A DNA stretch of 64,000 nt from Gammaproteobacteria bacterium (GTDB taxonomy: Bacteria > Pseudomonadota > Gammaproteobacteria > Steroidobacterales > GCA-2729495). This document shows, piece by piece, positions 1 to 8,323 of the stretch. The stretch spans positions 372,001 through 436,000 of the forward strand of contig CP129466.1 in the NCBI GenBank assembly GCA_030583605.1, given 5' to 3'. The notes under the pieces were generated by a model, which searched no databases, was not told the origin of the DNA, and was given only the letters and a program-made list of their open reading frames with translations. How positions within the stretch are numbered: position 1 is the stretch's first letter; every line of letters starts with the position of its first letter. The position numbers and the translations under genes are program-made.

Positions 1-618
1 GGCCAGGAGATGCCGTTGCACACGCGGGCGCTCGTCGCGGCCTCGGCGTTCGTCGTGGCGTGGTGGCCGGCACTGCTCGCCCTGCCCGTGATCGCGTTCT
101 TCGGCGCGCGCCTGGCGCTCGCCCGCAGCTTGACGGCGCGGCGCGCGTTCGACCGGCTGAAGCTGCGCGCCTGGGTGGTGGGGCCGATCCTCGAGAAGAT
201 CGTCATGAGCCGCTTCGTGACTTATTTCCAGATCATGTATGCCTCGGGCATCACCGTGGTGGATGCGCTGCGGACCTCGCGTGAGCTGGCCGGCAACGCG
301 GTGGTGGCCGATGCCCTCGACCAGGCCAGCGCCTTCGTCGAGCAGGGCAACGCGCTGAGCGCGGGCATTGCCCGGGCCGGCCTGTTTCCGCCGCTCGTCG
401 TGCGCATGGTCAAGATGGGTGAGGACATCGGGCAGCTCGATGAGGCGCTGCTGAACGTCACCTACTTCTACAACCGCGAGGTACAGGAGTCCGTCGACCG
501 GCTGCAGAGCATGATCGAGCCGGCGATGACCGTGATCCTCGGCCTGATTCTCGGCTGGGTCATGATGTCGGTGCTCGGCCCGATCTACGAGACCGTCGGC
601 AACCTCGGAGCCGGATGA
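1..618 (+). CDS. GspF/PilC-family inner-membrane platform protein (5' end outside window)
   Basis: C-terminal part of a type II secretion/type IV pilus F protein, the inner-membrane platform that links the assembly ATPase to the growing filament. The frame is already open at base 1, so the real start lies upstream. Visible are a hydrophobic stretch near the left edge, a cytoplasmic T2SSF repeat (FQIMYASGITVVDAL, then MVKMGEDIGQLDEAL) and a C-terminal membrane segment (VILGLILGWVMMSVLGPIYE) typical of the family's end. The stop overlaps the ATG of the next gene (ATGA), so it is translationally coupled to the GspL/PilM-like gene and belongs to the same filament operon. It could be MshG- or GspF-like; the missing N-terminal half prevents a finer call. 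Confidence 0.85.
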   Translation, partial: GQEMPLHTRALVAASAFVVAWWPALLALPVIAFFGARLALARSLTARRAFDRLKLRAWVVGPILEKIVMSRFVTYFQIMYASGITVVDALRTSRELAGNAVVADALDQASAFVEQGNALSAGIARAGLFPPLVVRMVKMGEDIGQLDEALLNVTYFYNREVQESVDRLQSMIEPAMTVILGLILGWVMMSVLGPIYETVGNLGAG

Positions 619-2168
619 TGCGCGCGGGCCATGTCGTTTACTTCAGCTCCCTCGGTTGCACGCTGTGGAGCTGGCACGAGCGGAAATTCCTGGCGAGCCC
701 GGTGCGCATTGCGGTTGGCGCAGACCCCGGCGCCATCGTCGCGGAGCTGCAGCGCCTTGAGCCGGCGCCGGTCGCCGTGCTCGTGGACATGATCGACGAA
801 GAGCACGTGGTCGACACGATGGCCCGTCTCGCCCGGCGCGACCAGCGCGCATTGGTCGAGCGCAAGCTCGCCAAGGCCTTCCCCCGCACCCCATTCCGCG
901 CCGCGCAACCGCAGGGCCGCCGGCAGGCCGGCGCCACGGAGCAGCGGGTGCTGCTTTCGGCACTGACGCGCCCGGAACCCGTGCGCGGCCTGTTGCAGCG
1001 TCTCGCCGAGGCGCGGCTCCCGGTCATCGGAATCTACAGCCCGGCGCTGCTCGCTTCACGGCTGCTCGACGAGCAGGCGCGCAGCGCGCCGACGGCGTTT
1101 CTGGTGCTGCGCCGGAGCAACGGGCGGCTCCAGCACAGCTTCTTCCATCACGGCGAACTGGCCGGCAGCCGGCGGCTGCGCGCGGTAGCGGTCACGGCGG
1201 AGGAGGACCCGGGCCTGTTCGTGTCGCAGATCGAAGAGAGCCTGCGCTACTTCGAGCCGAGTTTCGCCGCAAGCCCGGCCGCGCCGCTGCAGGTGCTGCT
1301 GCCGTCGGCGGATGTCACGGCGCTGCAGTCCGCAGGGGTGCACGGCGACGGCTGGCAGCCGCGTGCACTGCCGCTCGCGGCGATGCGCCGGCGCCTGCGC
1401 ATCGCGGCTGATATCGGCGAGCAAGAGTCGGAGCGCTGGTTCATCGAACTGCTGCGCCACCCGCCGCAGGAACCGAACTTCGCACCGTCCGCCGATCGTC
1501 ACTACTTCGGCCTGTTCAGGCTGCGCCGGTTTGCCCATGCGGCCTGCTACGCGGTGGCCGGTGCCGCGCTGGCCGGCGCGCTGTACAACGCGCTTGCGAT
1601 CGCCGATCTGCGCCAACGCGCGGCTGAATCCTCCGATACCGCGCTGGCGCTGCAGGCCGTGCTGCCCGGGACGACGGACGAACAGTCGCCGGAGCCCGAC
1701 CCCTTGCAGATGCGCGAGGCGGTACTGATCTTCGAGTCGTTGCGCGCGCACCAGTCGGATCCGGCCACGATCCTGGCCACGGTTGCCGCGGCGGTCTCGC
1801 GCCAGCCCCACATCCGCATCGACACGATCCGGTGGGCGGCGCCGGCAGACGCCGCAGTGCCTGCAACGGACGACACTGCCGGGGCGACGGAGGAGCTCCC
1901 GGCTGCCGATCCCGGTGGCGTCAGCGTCGTGATCGAGGGGCGTGTCGAGCCGTTCGATGGCGCCTACCCGCGTGCGTTCGAGGAGCTGCGCGGGTTCGTG
2001 GAGGCGCTGCGTGCGGCGCCGGGGGTGCAACGGGTACAACCGACGAAACAGCCGCTCGATGTGAATCCCGATGCGACATTCAGCGGCGAAGTGGCGTCGG
2101 GCGGTGCTGTACCGCAGGCACCGTTCACCGTCGAGCTTGTGATGAGGACCGGCCATGAAGCGGCCTGA
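615..2168 (+). CDS. GspL/PilM-like bitopic assembly protein
   Basis: A 517-residue protein, probably the assembly-platform component that couples cytoplasmic and periplasmic parts of a type IV filament machine. Residues 1-300 are soluble and resemble the actin-like cytoplasmic region of GspL/PilM. One membrane helix follows at about residues 306-328, then a periplasmic part with a proline/acid-rich linker and a final alpha/beta segment such as GspL or PilN have. The start overlaps the upstream stop. Its own end overlaps the next gene by 14 bases. Similarity is by architecture and gene order rather than by strong motifs, so the family name is an inference. Confidence 0.55.
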   Translation: MMRAGHVVYFSSLGCTLWSWHERKFLASPVRIAVGADPGAIVAELQRLEPAPVAVLVDMIDEEHVVDTMARLARRDQRALVERKLAKAFPRTPFRAAQPQGRRQAGATEQRVLLSALTRPEPVRGLLQRLAEARLPVIGIYSPALLASRLLDEQARSAPTAFLVLRRSNGRLQHSFFHHGELAGSRRLRAVAVTAEEDPGLFVSQIEESLRYFEPSFAASPAAPLQVLLPSADVTALQSAGVHGDGWQPRALPLAAMRRRLRIAADIGEQESERWFIELLRHPPQEPNFAPSADRHYFGLFRLRRFAHAACYAVAGAALAGALYNALAIADLRQRAAESSDTALALQAVLPGTTDEQSPEPDPLQMREAVLIFESLRAHQSDPATILATVAAAVSRQPHIRIDTIRWAAPADAAVPATDDTAGATEELPAADPGGVSVVIEGRVEPFDGAYPRAFEELRGFVEALRAAPGVQRVQPTKQPLDVNPDATFSGEVASGGAVPQAPFTVELVMRTGHEAA

Positions 2169-2781
2169 GTCCGACCGCGCCTACCTGCGCCAGGGGCTGG
2201 TGCTGCCGGCGTCGCTCGCTGCCGCGGGTCTTGCCGCCCTGTTGCTGACGGCCTGGGCGCTTGGCGGGATCGGCAGTGCACTCGCGCGTGACGAGCAGCA
2301 ACTTGCCGGCCTGGACCAGCAGCGCACCGAACTGGCCGCGCGCCTGCAGGCGCGCAGCGATTTTGCCGGACGGTTCCATCAATTGCAGGCGGCCGGCGTC
2401 ATTGGCGACGGGCAGCGGCTCGCCTGGGCGCAGCAGATGCGCGACAGCGCAACCGTGCTCGGACTTCCCTACCTGCGCTTTGTCGCCGCTGCCGAACAGC
2501 CGTTCACGGCGCCGTGGCTGCCCGGCGAGAGCGGGCTGCCCGTGACCGTAACCACGGTGGAGCTGCAGGCCGGCCTCGTGCACGAGCTCGATCTCCTGCG
2601 CCTGCTCGCGCGGTTGCGTGCCGCGCCCGGCTGGCTCGATGTCGCCGGCTGCACGCTGGAGCGTGCGGAGAAGGAGGCGGCGGTTGCGCCGGAGCGGGCG
2701 AATCTGGCGGCAAGCTGCCGGGTGCGCTGGTTCGCCATACCGCTGCAGCCCGGCCCGCTCGTGGCGGAGGCGGGCCCGTGA
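2155..2781 (+). CDS. PilO/GspM-like filament assembly protein
   Basis: A 208-residue bitopic protein: short cytoplasmic N-terminus, one membrane helix at about residues 14-38, a coiled-coil stretch (about 45-70, rich in Q, L and R) and a periplasmic alpha/beta domain. This is the layout of PilO and GspM, which form the periplasmic platform with PilN/GspL. It overlaps the gene before it by 14 bases and the gene after it by GTGA, so production of the three proteins is coupled. No diagnostic residues were recognised; the call rests on topology, size and position between the GspL/PilM-like and MshK/PilP-like genes. Confidence 0.5.
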   Translation: MKRPESDRAYLRQGLVLPASLAAAGLAALLLTAWALGGIGSALARDEQQLAGLDQQRTELAARLQARSDFAGRFHQLQAAGVIGDGQRLAWAQQMRDSATVLGLPYLRFVAAAEQPFTAPWLPGESGLPVTVTTVELQAGLVHELDLLRLLARLRAAPGWLDVAGCTLERAEKEAAVAPERANLAASCRVRWFAIPLQPGPLVAEAGP

Positions 2782-3311
2782 GCGCGGCATTGCGTCCGCC
2801 CGGACGGCGCCGCCGCATGGCGGTGGTGGGCGCGTTCATCGCCGGCGTGGCGGTCTGGTCAGTCTTGTTGCGGGCAGAGGAAGCGCCCGAACTCGGCCGC
2901 CTGTTTTTCGCGCCCGAACAGCGCCACGAACTGGATCGGCAACGGCAGCGTGAGCCCGGCGCAGGGGCGACGATGACCACGGCCGGCTCCGCTCCGGTGC
3001 TGCTCAACGGTGTGCTGCGCCGGCCGCACGGTGCCCCGGTGGTCTGGGTCAACGGAGCGGCGCGCGCGGGTGCCACCGAAGCGGGCCCGCCGGATGCGCA
3101 GAATCGCGTCACGGTCCGGGCGCCGGACGGCAAGGCCGTGGCGCGCCTCAAGCCGGGCCAGGCCTGGGACCCGGTAAGCGGCGCCATCCGCGACTGCGTG
3201 CAGTGCATGGCGCCGCCGGTTGCGGGGCCGGCGCCCGTGGAGCCGTCTGCAGCCGATGCCGTCCCGGCAAGCGCAACGCCGCCACCTGCCGCGAGCGCGC
3301 AGGCGCCGTGA
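2778..3311 (+). CDS. Small PilP/MshK-like periplasmic assembly protein
   Basis: About 177 residues from a GTG that overlaps the upstream stop (GTGA); an ATG at 2817 is an alternative start. It has a positively charged N-terminus, one membrane helix (AVVGAFIAGVAVWSVLL), and a small domain reading LLNGVLRRPHGAPVVWVNG...VRAPDGKAVARLKPGQAWD, with a Cys pair (DCVQC) and a proline/alanine-rich tail. A short domain of the type that fine-tunes a linear peptide or pilotin interaction is found in MshK, GspB and PilP proteins. The neighbourhood supports a role in the same filament machine; the precise family is uncertain. Confidence 0.5.
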   Translation: MSAALRPPGRRRRMAVVGAFIAGVAVWSVLLRAEEAPELGRLFFAPEQRHELDRQRQREPGAGATMTTAGSAPVLLNGVLRRPHGAPVVWVNGAARAGATEAGPPDAQNRVTVRAPDGKAVARLKPGQAWDPVSGAIRDCVQCMAPPVAGPAPVEPSAADAVPASATPPPAASAQAP

Positions 3312-3327
3312 TCCGGTGTGCGGGCCC

Positions 3328-4764
3328 ATGCGGGTTGAATGTTCCTCTCATCGCGATCGCGAGCGTGGCGCGGCCCTCATGATCATGATGCTCATCCTGG
3401 TGCTCGGTGTCGCCGCGGTGCTGGTGCGCGAGCTCTCGGCCCGCACCGGCACAGCCGCGCGGATCGACGCGAATGCCGCGGCACTCGCCCAGGCCAGGGA
3501 AGCCCTGCTCGGTTACGCGAGCACCTACGACGCCAGCCACCCGGGGCGGTTCGGCTTGTTGCCGTGCCCGGATCTCGACGCCGCAGGCAGCTTCGCCGAG
3601 GGCGAAGCGCACGACAGCGCCTGCCTGGCCCGCTACCGCAGCGTGATCGGCCGCTTCCCGTGGAAGAGCGTTGGCGTGAACCCTGCCCGTGGCGAGACCG
3701 ACGAGTGTCTCTGGTACGCGGTCTCGGGCACCTGGAAGGCGGCCAGCGCGGCACTGCCTGAGCTGCACAACCCGGACAGCAACGGCCAGTTCCGGGTCTA
3801 CGCGGGCGACGGTTCGACGCGGGTTGCCGGTGAGCGCCCGGCGGAGCGCGCGGTGGCGGTGATCATCGCGCCCGGGTCGGCACTGTCCGGACAGCTGCGC
3901 ACCACGCTCGGGGCCGGCGTGGAGCACTGCGCAGGATCGTACTCGGCAGCCCGGTACCTGGACGCCGATGGCGCCTCGGGCATCGACAACAGCGACCTCG
4001 CCGCAGCGGCCGATGCCATCGACGACTTCATCGGCGCAAGCCCCGGTCGCGAGGACGTGAACGACCAGCTGATCTACATCACGCGCGCCGAGCTCGAGGA
4101 ACGGCTGCTGCGCCGTGCCGACCTGCAGGCGAAGCTGCGTTCGCTGACCGAGGCCGCTGCACAATGTGTCGCCCAGTTTGGGCGGAGCAATGCGGGTGGC
4201 CCCGGTGACCGGCGCCTGCCCTGGCCCGCGCCGGTCAGCCTGGCTTCGTACCGGGCCGACAACCGCTACGACGATTCCGCGATGGGCTGGTTGAGCGGCC
4301 GCCTGCCCGACCGGGTCGATGATTCCAGCGCGCAGACCGGCAACCCGCTCACGCAGCTGCTGACGAACTGCAGCCCGGTCGCGGTTCCGGCGTGGACGCC
4401 GGAGCTGCTGGCGCTGTGGCGCAACTGGAAGGACCACCTGTTCTATGCCGTCGCGGGCAGTTTTCGCCCCGATGCCCTGCCGCATTCGAGCTGTGGCGAC
4501 TGCCTGTCGGTGAATGGCGCGGGCAGCTGGGCCGCCGTCGTGATGTTTGCCGGCCCGCGGCTCGACGCCCTCGACCAGGTGCGCGACGAGCCGCCCGCGG
4601 ATGCGGATACGCGCGGGGTCATTGGCAACTACCTGGAAGGCCGCAATGCCGCCAATCACCCGGATACCGGCGGCAACGCCGACTACGAGTCCGGCGCGCC
4701 GGGCCCCACCTTCAACGACGTGCTGTTCTGCATCGACGTGAACCTGGGAGTGGCGCCATGTTGA
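3328..4764 (+). CDS. Large pilin-like/PilX-GspK-like minor component
   Basis: Begins at ATG 3328, 16 bases after the previous stop. The 478-residue product starts with a short basic segment and then a pilin-type helix (RGAALMIMMLILVLG), as in PilX/GspK-type minor subunits where the prepilin glycine/glutamate signature is relaxed. After the helix comes ALLGYASTYD...LLPCPDLD, a pattern also seen in the next gene (ALAGYALAHD...LPCPAT), which suggests the two are related subunits. The large body carries several cysteines (for example SSCGDCLS) likely to form disulfides in the periplasm. Its stop overlaps the next start (ATGTTGA). A tip or minor pilin role is an inference. Confidence 0.5.
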   Translation: MRVECSSHRDRERGAALMIMMLILVLGVAAVLVRELSARTGTAARIDANAAALAQAREALLGYASTYDASHPGRFGLLPCPDLDAAGSFAEGEAHDSACLARYRSVIGRFPWKSVGVNPARGETDECLWYAVSGTWKAASAALPELHNPDSNGQFRVYAGDGSTRVAGERPAERAVAVIIAPGSALSGQLRTTLGAGVEHCAGSYSAARYLDADGASGIDNSDLAAAADAIDDFIGASPGREDVNDQLIYITRAELEERLLRRADLQAKLRSLTEAAAQCVAQFGRSNAGGPGDRRLPWPAPVSLASYRADNRYDDSAMGWLSGRLPDRVDDSSAQTGNPLTQLLTNCSPVAVPAWTPELLALWRNWKDHLFYAVAGSFRPDALPHSSCGDCLSVNGAGSWAAVVMFAGPRLDALDQVRDEPPADADTRGVIGNYLEGRNAANHPDTGGNADYESGAPGPTFNDVLFCIDVNLGVAPC

Positions 4765-5573
4765 GCACTGCCGCTGCACGGCTTGCGCCCCGATCCGCTC
4801 AGGCGACCCCGACCGCACAGGCCGGCTTCAGCCTGCTCGAGCTGGCGATCGTGTTGCTGATCATGGGACTGCTGCTCGGCGGGCTGATCATGCCGCTCAG
4901 CACTCGCGTGGACCAGCAGCGCGTCGTGGAAACCACGCGGCAGCTCGAGGAGATCCGCGCCGCGCTCGCCGGCTATGCGCTCGCCCATGACGCCCTGCCT
5001 TGCCCCGCGACGCCGGGCAGCAACGGCCAGTCCGCACCGTCGGCCACCGGGTGTGTCACGCAGCACGGCTTCGTGCCTGCGGTGACCCTCGCTCTGGGCG
5101 GCGCGCGTAACGACGATCAACTGCTGCTCGATGCCTGGGGCAACCCGCTGCGCTATTCGGTGAGCGCGAGCGATGCCGACGGCGACGGCAACTGGGACTT
5201 CGTCCGCCCGGGCGAGATGCGCAACGTCACCGTGGCCGCGCTCCTGCCGGACCTGCGCGTGTGCACCACCGCGGCCGGTTCCTCGCCGACCGCCTGCGCG
5301 AGCAACGCGACGACGGTGGTGGCGACGGCTCCGGCGGTGGTGTTGTCGATGGGCAAGGACTGGGCGTCGCCCGGTTCGGCCGACCAGCAAGCGAATGTCG
5401 GCGCCAGCCTCGGCGGCGGGCCTTCCGGGCGCAGCTACCCGGTGGCCGCCAACGGGGTGTTCGTCAGCCGCAGCGCTTCGGCAGCCACCGGCAACGAGTT
5501 CGACGATCTTGTGACCTGGATCTCACCGGCGGCGCTCTACGGGCAGATGGTCGCGGCGGGGCGCCTGCCGTAG
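4758..5573 (+). CDS. Prepilin with canonical N-terminal cleavage/methylation motif
   Basis: A 271-residue prepilin. Residues 1-23 form a leader ending in glycine, followed by F24-S-L-L-E28 and a hydrophobic helix (LAIVLLIMGLLLGG). G23 is the expected prepilin-peptidase cut site and E28 the +5 glutamate. After the helix is the ALAGYALAHDALPCPAT segment shared with the preceding gene, then a globular domain with four or more cysteines. It overlaps the preceding gene's stop. Length and the LPCP motif set it apart from standard major pilins, so a minor or pseudopilin of the local filament system is the best reading. Confidence 0.75.
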   Translation: MLSTAAARLAPRSAQATPTAQAGFSLLELAIVLLIMGLLLGGLIMPLSTRVDQQRVVETTRQLEEIRAALAGYALAHDALPCPATPGSNGQSAPSATGCVTQHGFVPAVTLALGGARNDDQLLLDAWGNPLRYSVSASDADGDGNWDFVRPGEMRNVTVAALLPDLRVCTTAAGSSPTACASNATTVVATAPAVVLSMGKDWASPGSADQQANVGASLGGGPSGRSYPVAANGVFVSRSASAATGNEFDDLVTWISPAALYGQMVAAGRLP

Positions 5574-5711
5574 ACCGTGGCGCGTCGCGCCATTTGTCAA
5601 TTGTGTGATTGCCTTTACAGAACCTCCTGCGCCGATCACGCAAGCTGCGCCGGAGTTTCTCCTGGCGACCGCGCACCATGGTGGGCGTGGTTCCCGGACA
5701 AGGAGTGTTGC

Positions 5712-6320
5712 ATGGGTGCATCGGGCAGGCAGCAAGGCTTCACGCTGGTGGAAATCGCCATCGTGCTGGTGATCATCGGTTTGTTGATCGGCGGCGTGTT
5801 GAAGGGTCAGGAGATGATCACCAACGCCAAGGTCACCAAGGTGGAGAACGACTTCAAGGGCATTACGGCCGCGATCCTGGCCTACCAGGACCGCTACGGC
5901 GTGTTGCCCGGCGATGATCCGGCAGCCGCCACCCGCTTTCCGGGTACCTGGACACCGGCCGACAACGGCAACGGCAACGGCGTGGTGCAGGGCGCCTGGG
6001 ACAGCACCAACAACGCGCAGGAAACCCGCAAGATCTGGAAGCATCTGCGCGGTGCCGGTTTCATCAAGGGCCCGGTGGATGGCACCGCGGCGAGCTATCA
6101 GCAGCCGACGCACGCGTTCGGCGGCCTGATCGGCTTCGAGCAGGGCGTGTACAACCTGAGCGGGCACGTGGTGGTGTTCGGCGCGCTGCCCGGGAACATT
6201 GACCAGATCGTCGAAGCGCGCGGCGACGACGGCCGGCCTTCGGCGGGTTCCATCCAGGGCCACGCAACCCAGAACACCTACAACATCGCTTCCAACTACA
6301 ACCTCGCCTTCAGGTTCTGA
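5712..6320 (+). CDS. Type IV prepilin/major pseudopilin-like protein
   Basis: A 202-residue prepilin starting at ATG 5712, preceded by AAGGAG at 5700-5705. The leader is short: cleavage is expected after G9 in QQGFTLVE, with E14 at +5. The mature helix IAIVLVIIGLLIGG is followed by a soluble domain with the LPGDDPAA motif and a glycine/asparagine-rich loop. It lies 138 bases from the upstream operon and has its own terminator downstream, so it can be expressed separately and at higher level, as a major subunit would be. The intergenic stretch 5574-5711 is relatively A+T rich but no convincing promoter hexamers were identified. Confidence 0.75.
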   Translation: MGASGRQQGFTLVEIAIVLVIIGLLIGGVLKGQEMITNAKVTKVENDFKGITAAILAYQDRYGVLPGDDPAAATRFPGTWTPADNGNGNGVVQGAWDSTNNAQETRKIWKHLRGAGFIKGPVDGTAASYQQPTHAFGGLIGFEQGVYNLSGHVVVFGALPGNIDQIVEARGDDGRPSAGSIQGHATQNTYNIASNYNLAFRF

Positions 6321-6334
6321 GACCGACTGACCAC

Positions 6335-6370
6335 GGGGCCGGAGTCTGCCGACTCCGGCCCCTTTCGTTT
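6335..6370 (+). terminator. Rho-independent terminator after the prepilin gene
   Basis: A perfect 12-base-pair stem (6335-6346 with 6351-6362) and a TGCC loop, followed by a T-rich run (TTTCGTTT), 14 bases after the prepilin stop. The remainder up to 6508 shows nothing recognisable. Confidence 0.85.
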
Positions 6371-6508
6371 GGTTCTTCCCGCACCGGGGGTGCGACCACC
6401 GCAACGTCCACCGATGATCCACTGTATTCCCGCAGATCAGCGTGGACTATTGCTCCAGCGCCGCGCCGCGCGCTCACCCAAACGACGACCGCCGGATGAG
6501 TCCACTCG

Positions 6509-7249
6509 TCAGGCGGCCCGTCGCATCGCCATCGCCGGCGAGCGGTCGGGCGACGGCAGGCGCAGCCTCGCGAAGTGCACGCAGGTCATGATGAATGCCA
6601 GCGTGATGCAGATCTCACCAAAGTTGGCGATCGGCAGCGACCATGGCGAGCGGGTGAATGCGCCTGCGGCGACGAACATCGTCGCCGCACCGACCGCCAG
6701 CCACGGCCAGCGTCGCTGCGCCCAGAGCGCGATGCCGACCGCGAGCACCATGAGGTTGGTCAGGATGGCCACCAGCGGCCCGCCGTGACCCTGGACGGGC
6801 TGTCCGCCCGGACAGACCTGCGCTGCGCTGACATGGGTCGAGTAGCGCACCGTGTCGGCCAGGCAGGCCGGCTGCAGGTCCATGGTGAAGATCTTCGGCA
6901 GGTCGAGCGCGGATAGCAGCACGGCAGCCACGCAGAAGCACGCCATGACCAGGCGTCCCCGGGCCCACGGCAGCCCGGCGAGGCGCGCCACGGATCCTGC
7001 CGCGATGACCAGCAGCGGCAACATGGTCCAGTGCCAGGCGAAGGCCGGCACGCTCAGCGCGTGGAGGAGTTCACCCGGCCCGATGAACCGGCCGAGGCCG
7101 ATGCGCAGGTTGTCGTAGAAGAGCAGCGTGCCGCCGAACAAGACCAGGAACAGCGCCACCGGCCGGCCGGTTTGTGCCCACAGCCGCCAGCCCCACAGCC
7201 AGATCCCGAGGTGCACGAGCGCAAAGGCGAGGAATACGAACGACAGCAT
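6509..7249 (-). CDS. Uncharacterised multi-pass membrane protein
   Basis: About 246 residues from the ATG at 7249, chosen because GGAG lies seven bases upstream; an in-frame ATG at 7276 would add nine residues. Roughly seven hydrophobic helices are visible, alternating with short loops. A longer loop between the fourth and fifth helices carries two cysteines (LQPAC, AQVCPGGQ) and several acidic and histidine residues. The C-terminus is short and basic. No family was recognised. It reads away from the pilin locus and in the same direction as the dehydrogenase gene upstream of it. Confidence 0.6.
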   Translation of the reverse strand: MLSFVFLAFALVHLGIWLWGWRLWAQTGRPVALFLVLFGGTLLFYDNLRIGLGRFIGPGELLHALSVPAFAWHWTMLPLLVIAAGSVARLAGLPWARGRLVMACFCVAAVLLSALDLPKIFTMDLQPACLADTVRYSTHVSAAQVCPGGQPVQGHGGPLVAILTNLMVLAVGIALWAQRRWPWLAVGAATMFVAAGAFTRSPWSLPIANFGEICITLAFIMTCVHFARLRLPSPDRSPAMAMRRAA

Positions 7250-7311
7250 CCGGCACTCCCTCCGGGCCCGATCCACCGTCGATGCTGGCAGATGGCAGGT
7301 CGGTGCGCCGG

Positions 7312-8286
7312 TCAGTCTACGCGGTTGCGCCGCGTGCCGGACAGGAAGGCCTCGATGTTGGCGGCAATCTCCGCCAGCGCGCGCTCGCGCGCCTCGCGGG
7401 CTGCCCAGGCGATGTGCGGCGTCACGATCAGGTTCGGCAGTCGCGCCGCGACCAGCGCTTCATCGCTGGCCGGCGGTTCCTGCTCGAGTACATCGATGCC
7501 CGCGCCGGCGATCGCTCCATTGTGCAGGGCGCACAGCAATGCGGCCGGATCGACCAGCGCCCCGCGCGCGGTGTTGATCAGGAGCGCGTCGCGGCGCATT
7601 CGCGCCAGCGCGTCCGCGTCGATCAGCCGCCGCGTTTCCGCGGTGAGTGGGCAGTGCAGGCTCACCACATGGGAGCTGGACAAAAGCTCGGTGAAGGCCA
7701 CCCGCCTGATCCCGTGCGTCTGCCCCCCGCCGGCGGAGGCAGCGTAGGGACGCTGCGCGGCGATGACCTCCATGCCGAAGGCCTGCGCCACCTGTGCGAC
7801 GCTGCGCCCGAGTGCACCGAGGCCCACGACGCCCAGCGTACGCCCGCGCAGTTCGTGGAAGGGATAGTCGAGCAGGCAGAAACTGCGGCTCGCCGCCCAG
7901 GCGCCGCCGGCGAGCAGCCGGTCGTATTCGCGCAGGCGCTGCGTCAGGGCGAGCATCAGGGCAAAGACGTGCTGCGTCACGGACGGTGCGCAGTAATCCC
8001 GGATGTTGGTGACGGCGATGCCGCGTGTGCGCGCGACCTCGAGCGCCACGTTGTCGGTGCCGGTGGCCGCACAGCAAATCAGCTTCAGTTGCGGTGCCAG
8101 CGCCAGGATGCGCGCGTCGAGCACGACCTTGTTGACGATCACCACTTCGGCATCGCGCAGCCGTCCGGCGAGGGTCATCTGCGGTGAGTCGTCGTGCAGG
8201 CGGATTCCGGGCATCAGGCCCGTCAGCGGCGAGCAATCGAGGTCCGCCGGGCCGAAGGTTGCGAAATCGAGGAAGACCGCCTGCAT
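7312..8286 (-). CDS. D-isomer-specific 2-hydroxyacid dehydrogenase
   Basis: A 324-residue cytosolic NAD(P)H-dependent 2-hydroxyacid dehydrogenase, in the glycerate/hydroxypyruvate reductase range. The nucleotide-binding loop GLGALG is at 155-160. The catalytic triad is present: R241 in NTARGAL, E270 in DVLEQEP and H291 in TPHIAWAA. The start at 8286 fits the family's N-terminus; no strong ribosome-binding site precedes it. It sits 37 bases after the ppc stop on the same strand, so the two may be cotranscribed. The pairing of hydroxypyruvate/glyoxylate reduction with phosphoenolpyruvate metabolism is plausible but the substrate cannot be read from the sequence. Confidence 0.85.
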   Translation of the reverse strand: MQAVFLDFATFGPADLDCSPLTGLMPGIRLHDDSPQMTLAGRLRDAEVVIVNKVVLDARILALAPQLKLICCAATGTDNVALEVARTRGIAVTNIRDYCAPSVTQHVFALMLALTQRLREYDRLLAGGAWAASRSFCLLDYPFHELRGRTLGVVGLGALGRSVAQVAQAFGMEVIAAQRPYAASAGGGQTHGIRRVAFTELLSSSHVVSLHCPLTAETRRLIDADALARMRRDALLINTARGALVDPAALLCALHNGAIAGAGIDVLEQEPPASDEALVAARLPNLIVTPHIAWAAREARERALAEIAANIEAFLSGTRRNRVD

Positions 8287-8323
8287 CGGATTGCGCAGTC
8301 GTGGCGGCGGCCGCGACCTGCCG

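Noticed and set aside
3148..4818. 556-residue minus-strand frame opposite the pilin-like genes
   Set aside because: No start signal, no domain, typical shadow composition; the plus strand has pilin motifs and coupled starts.
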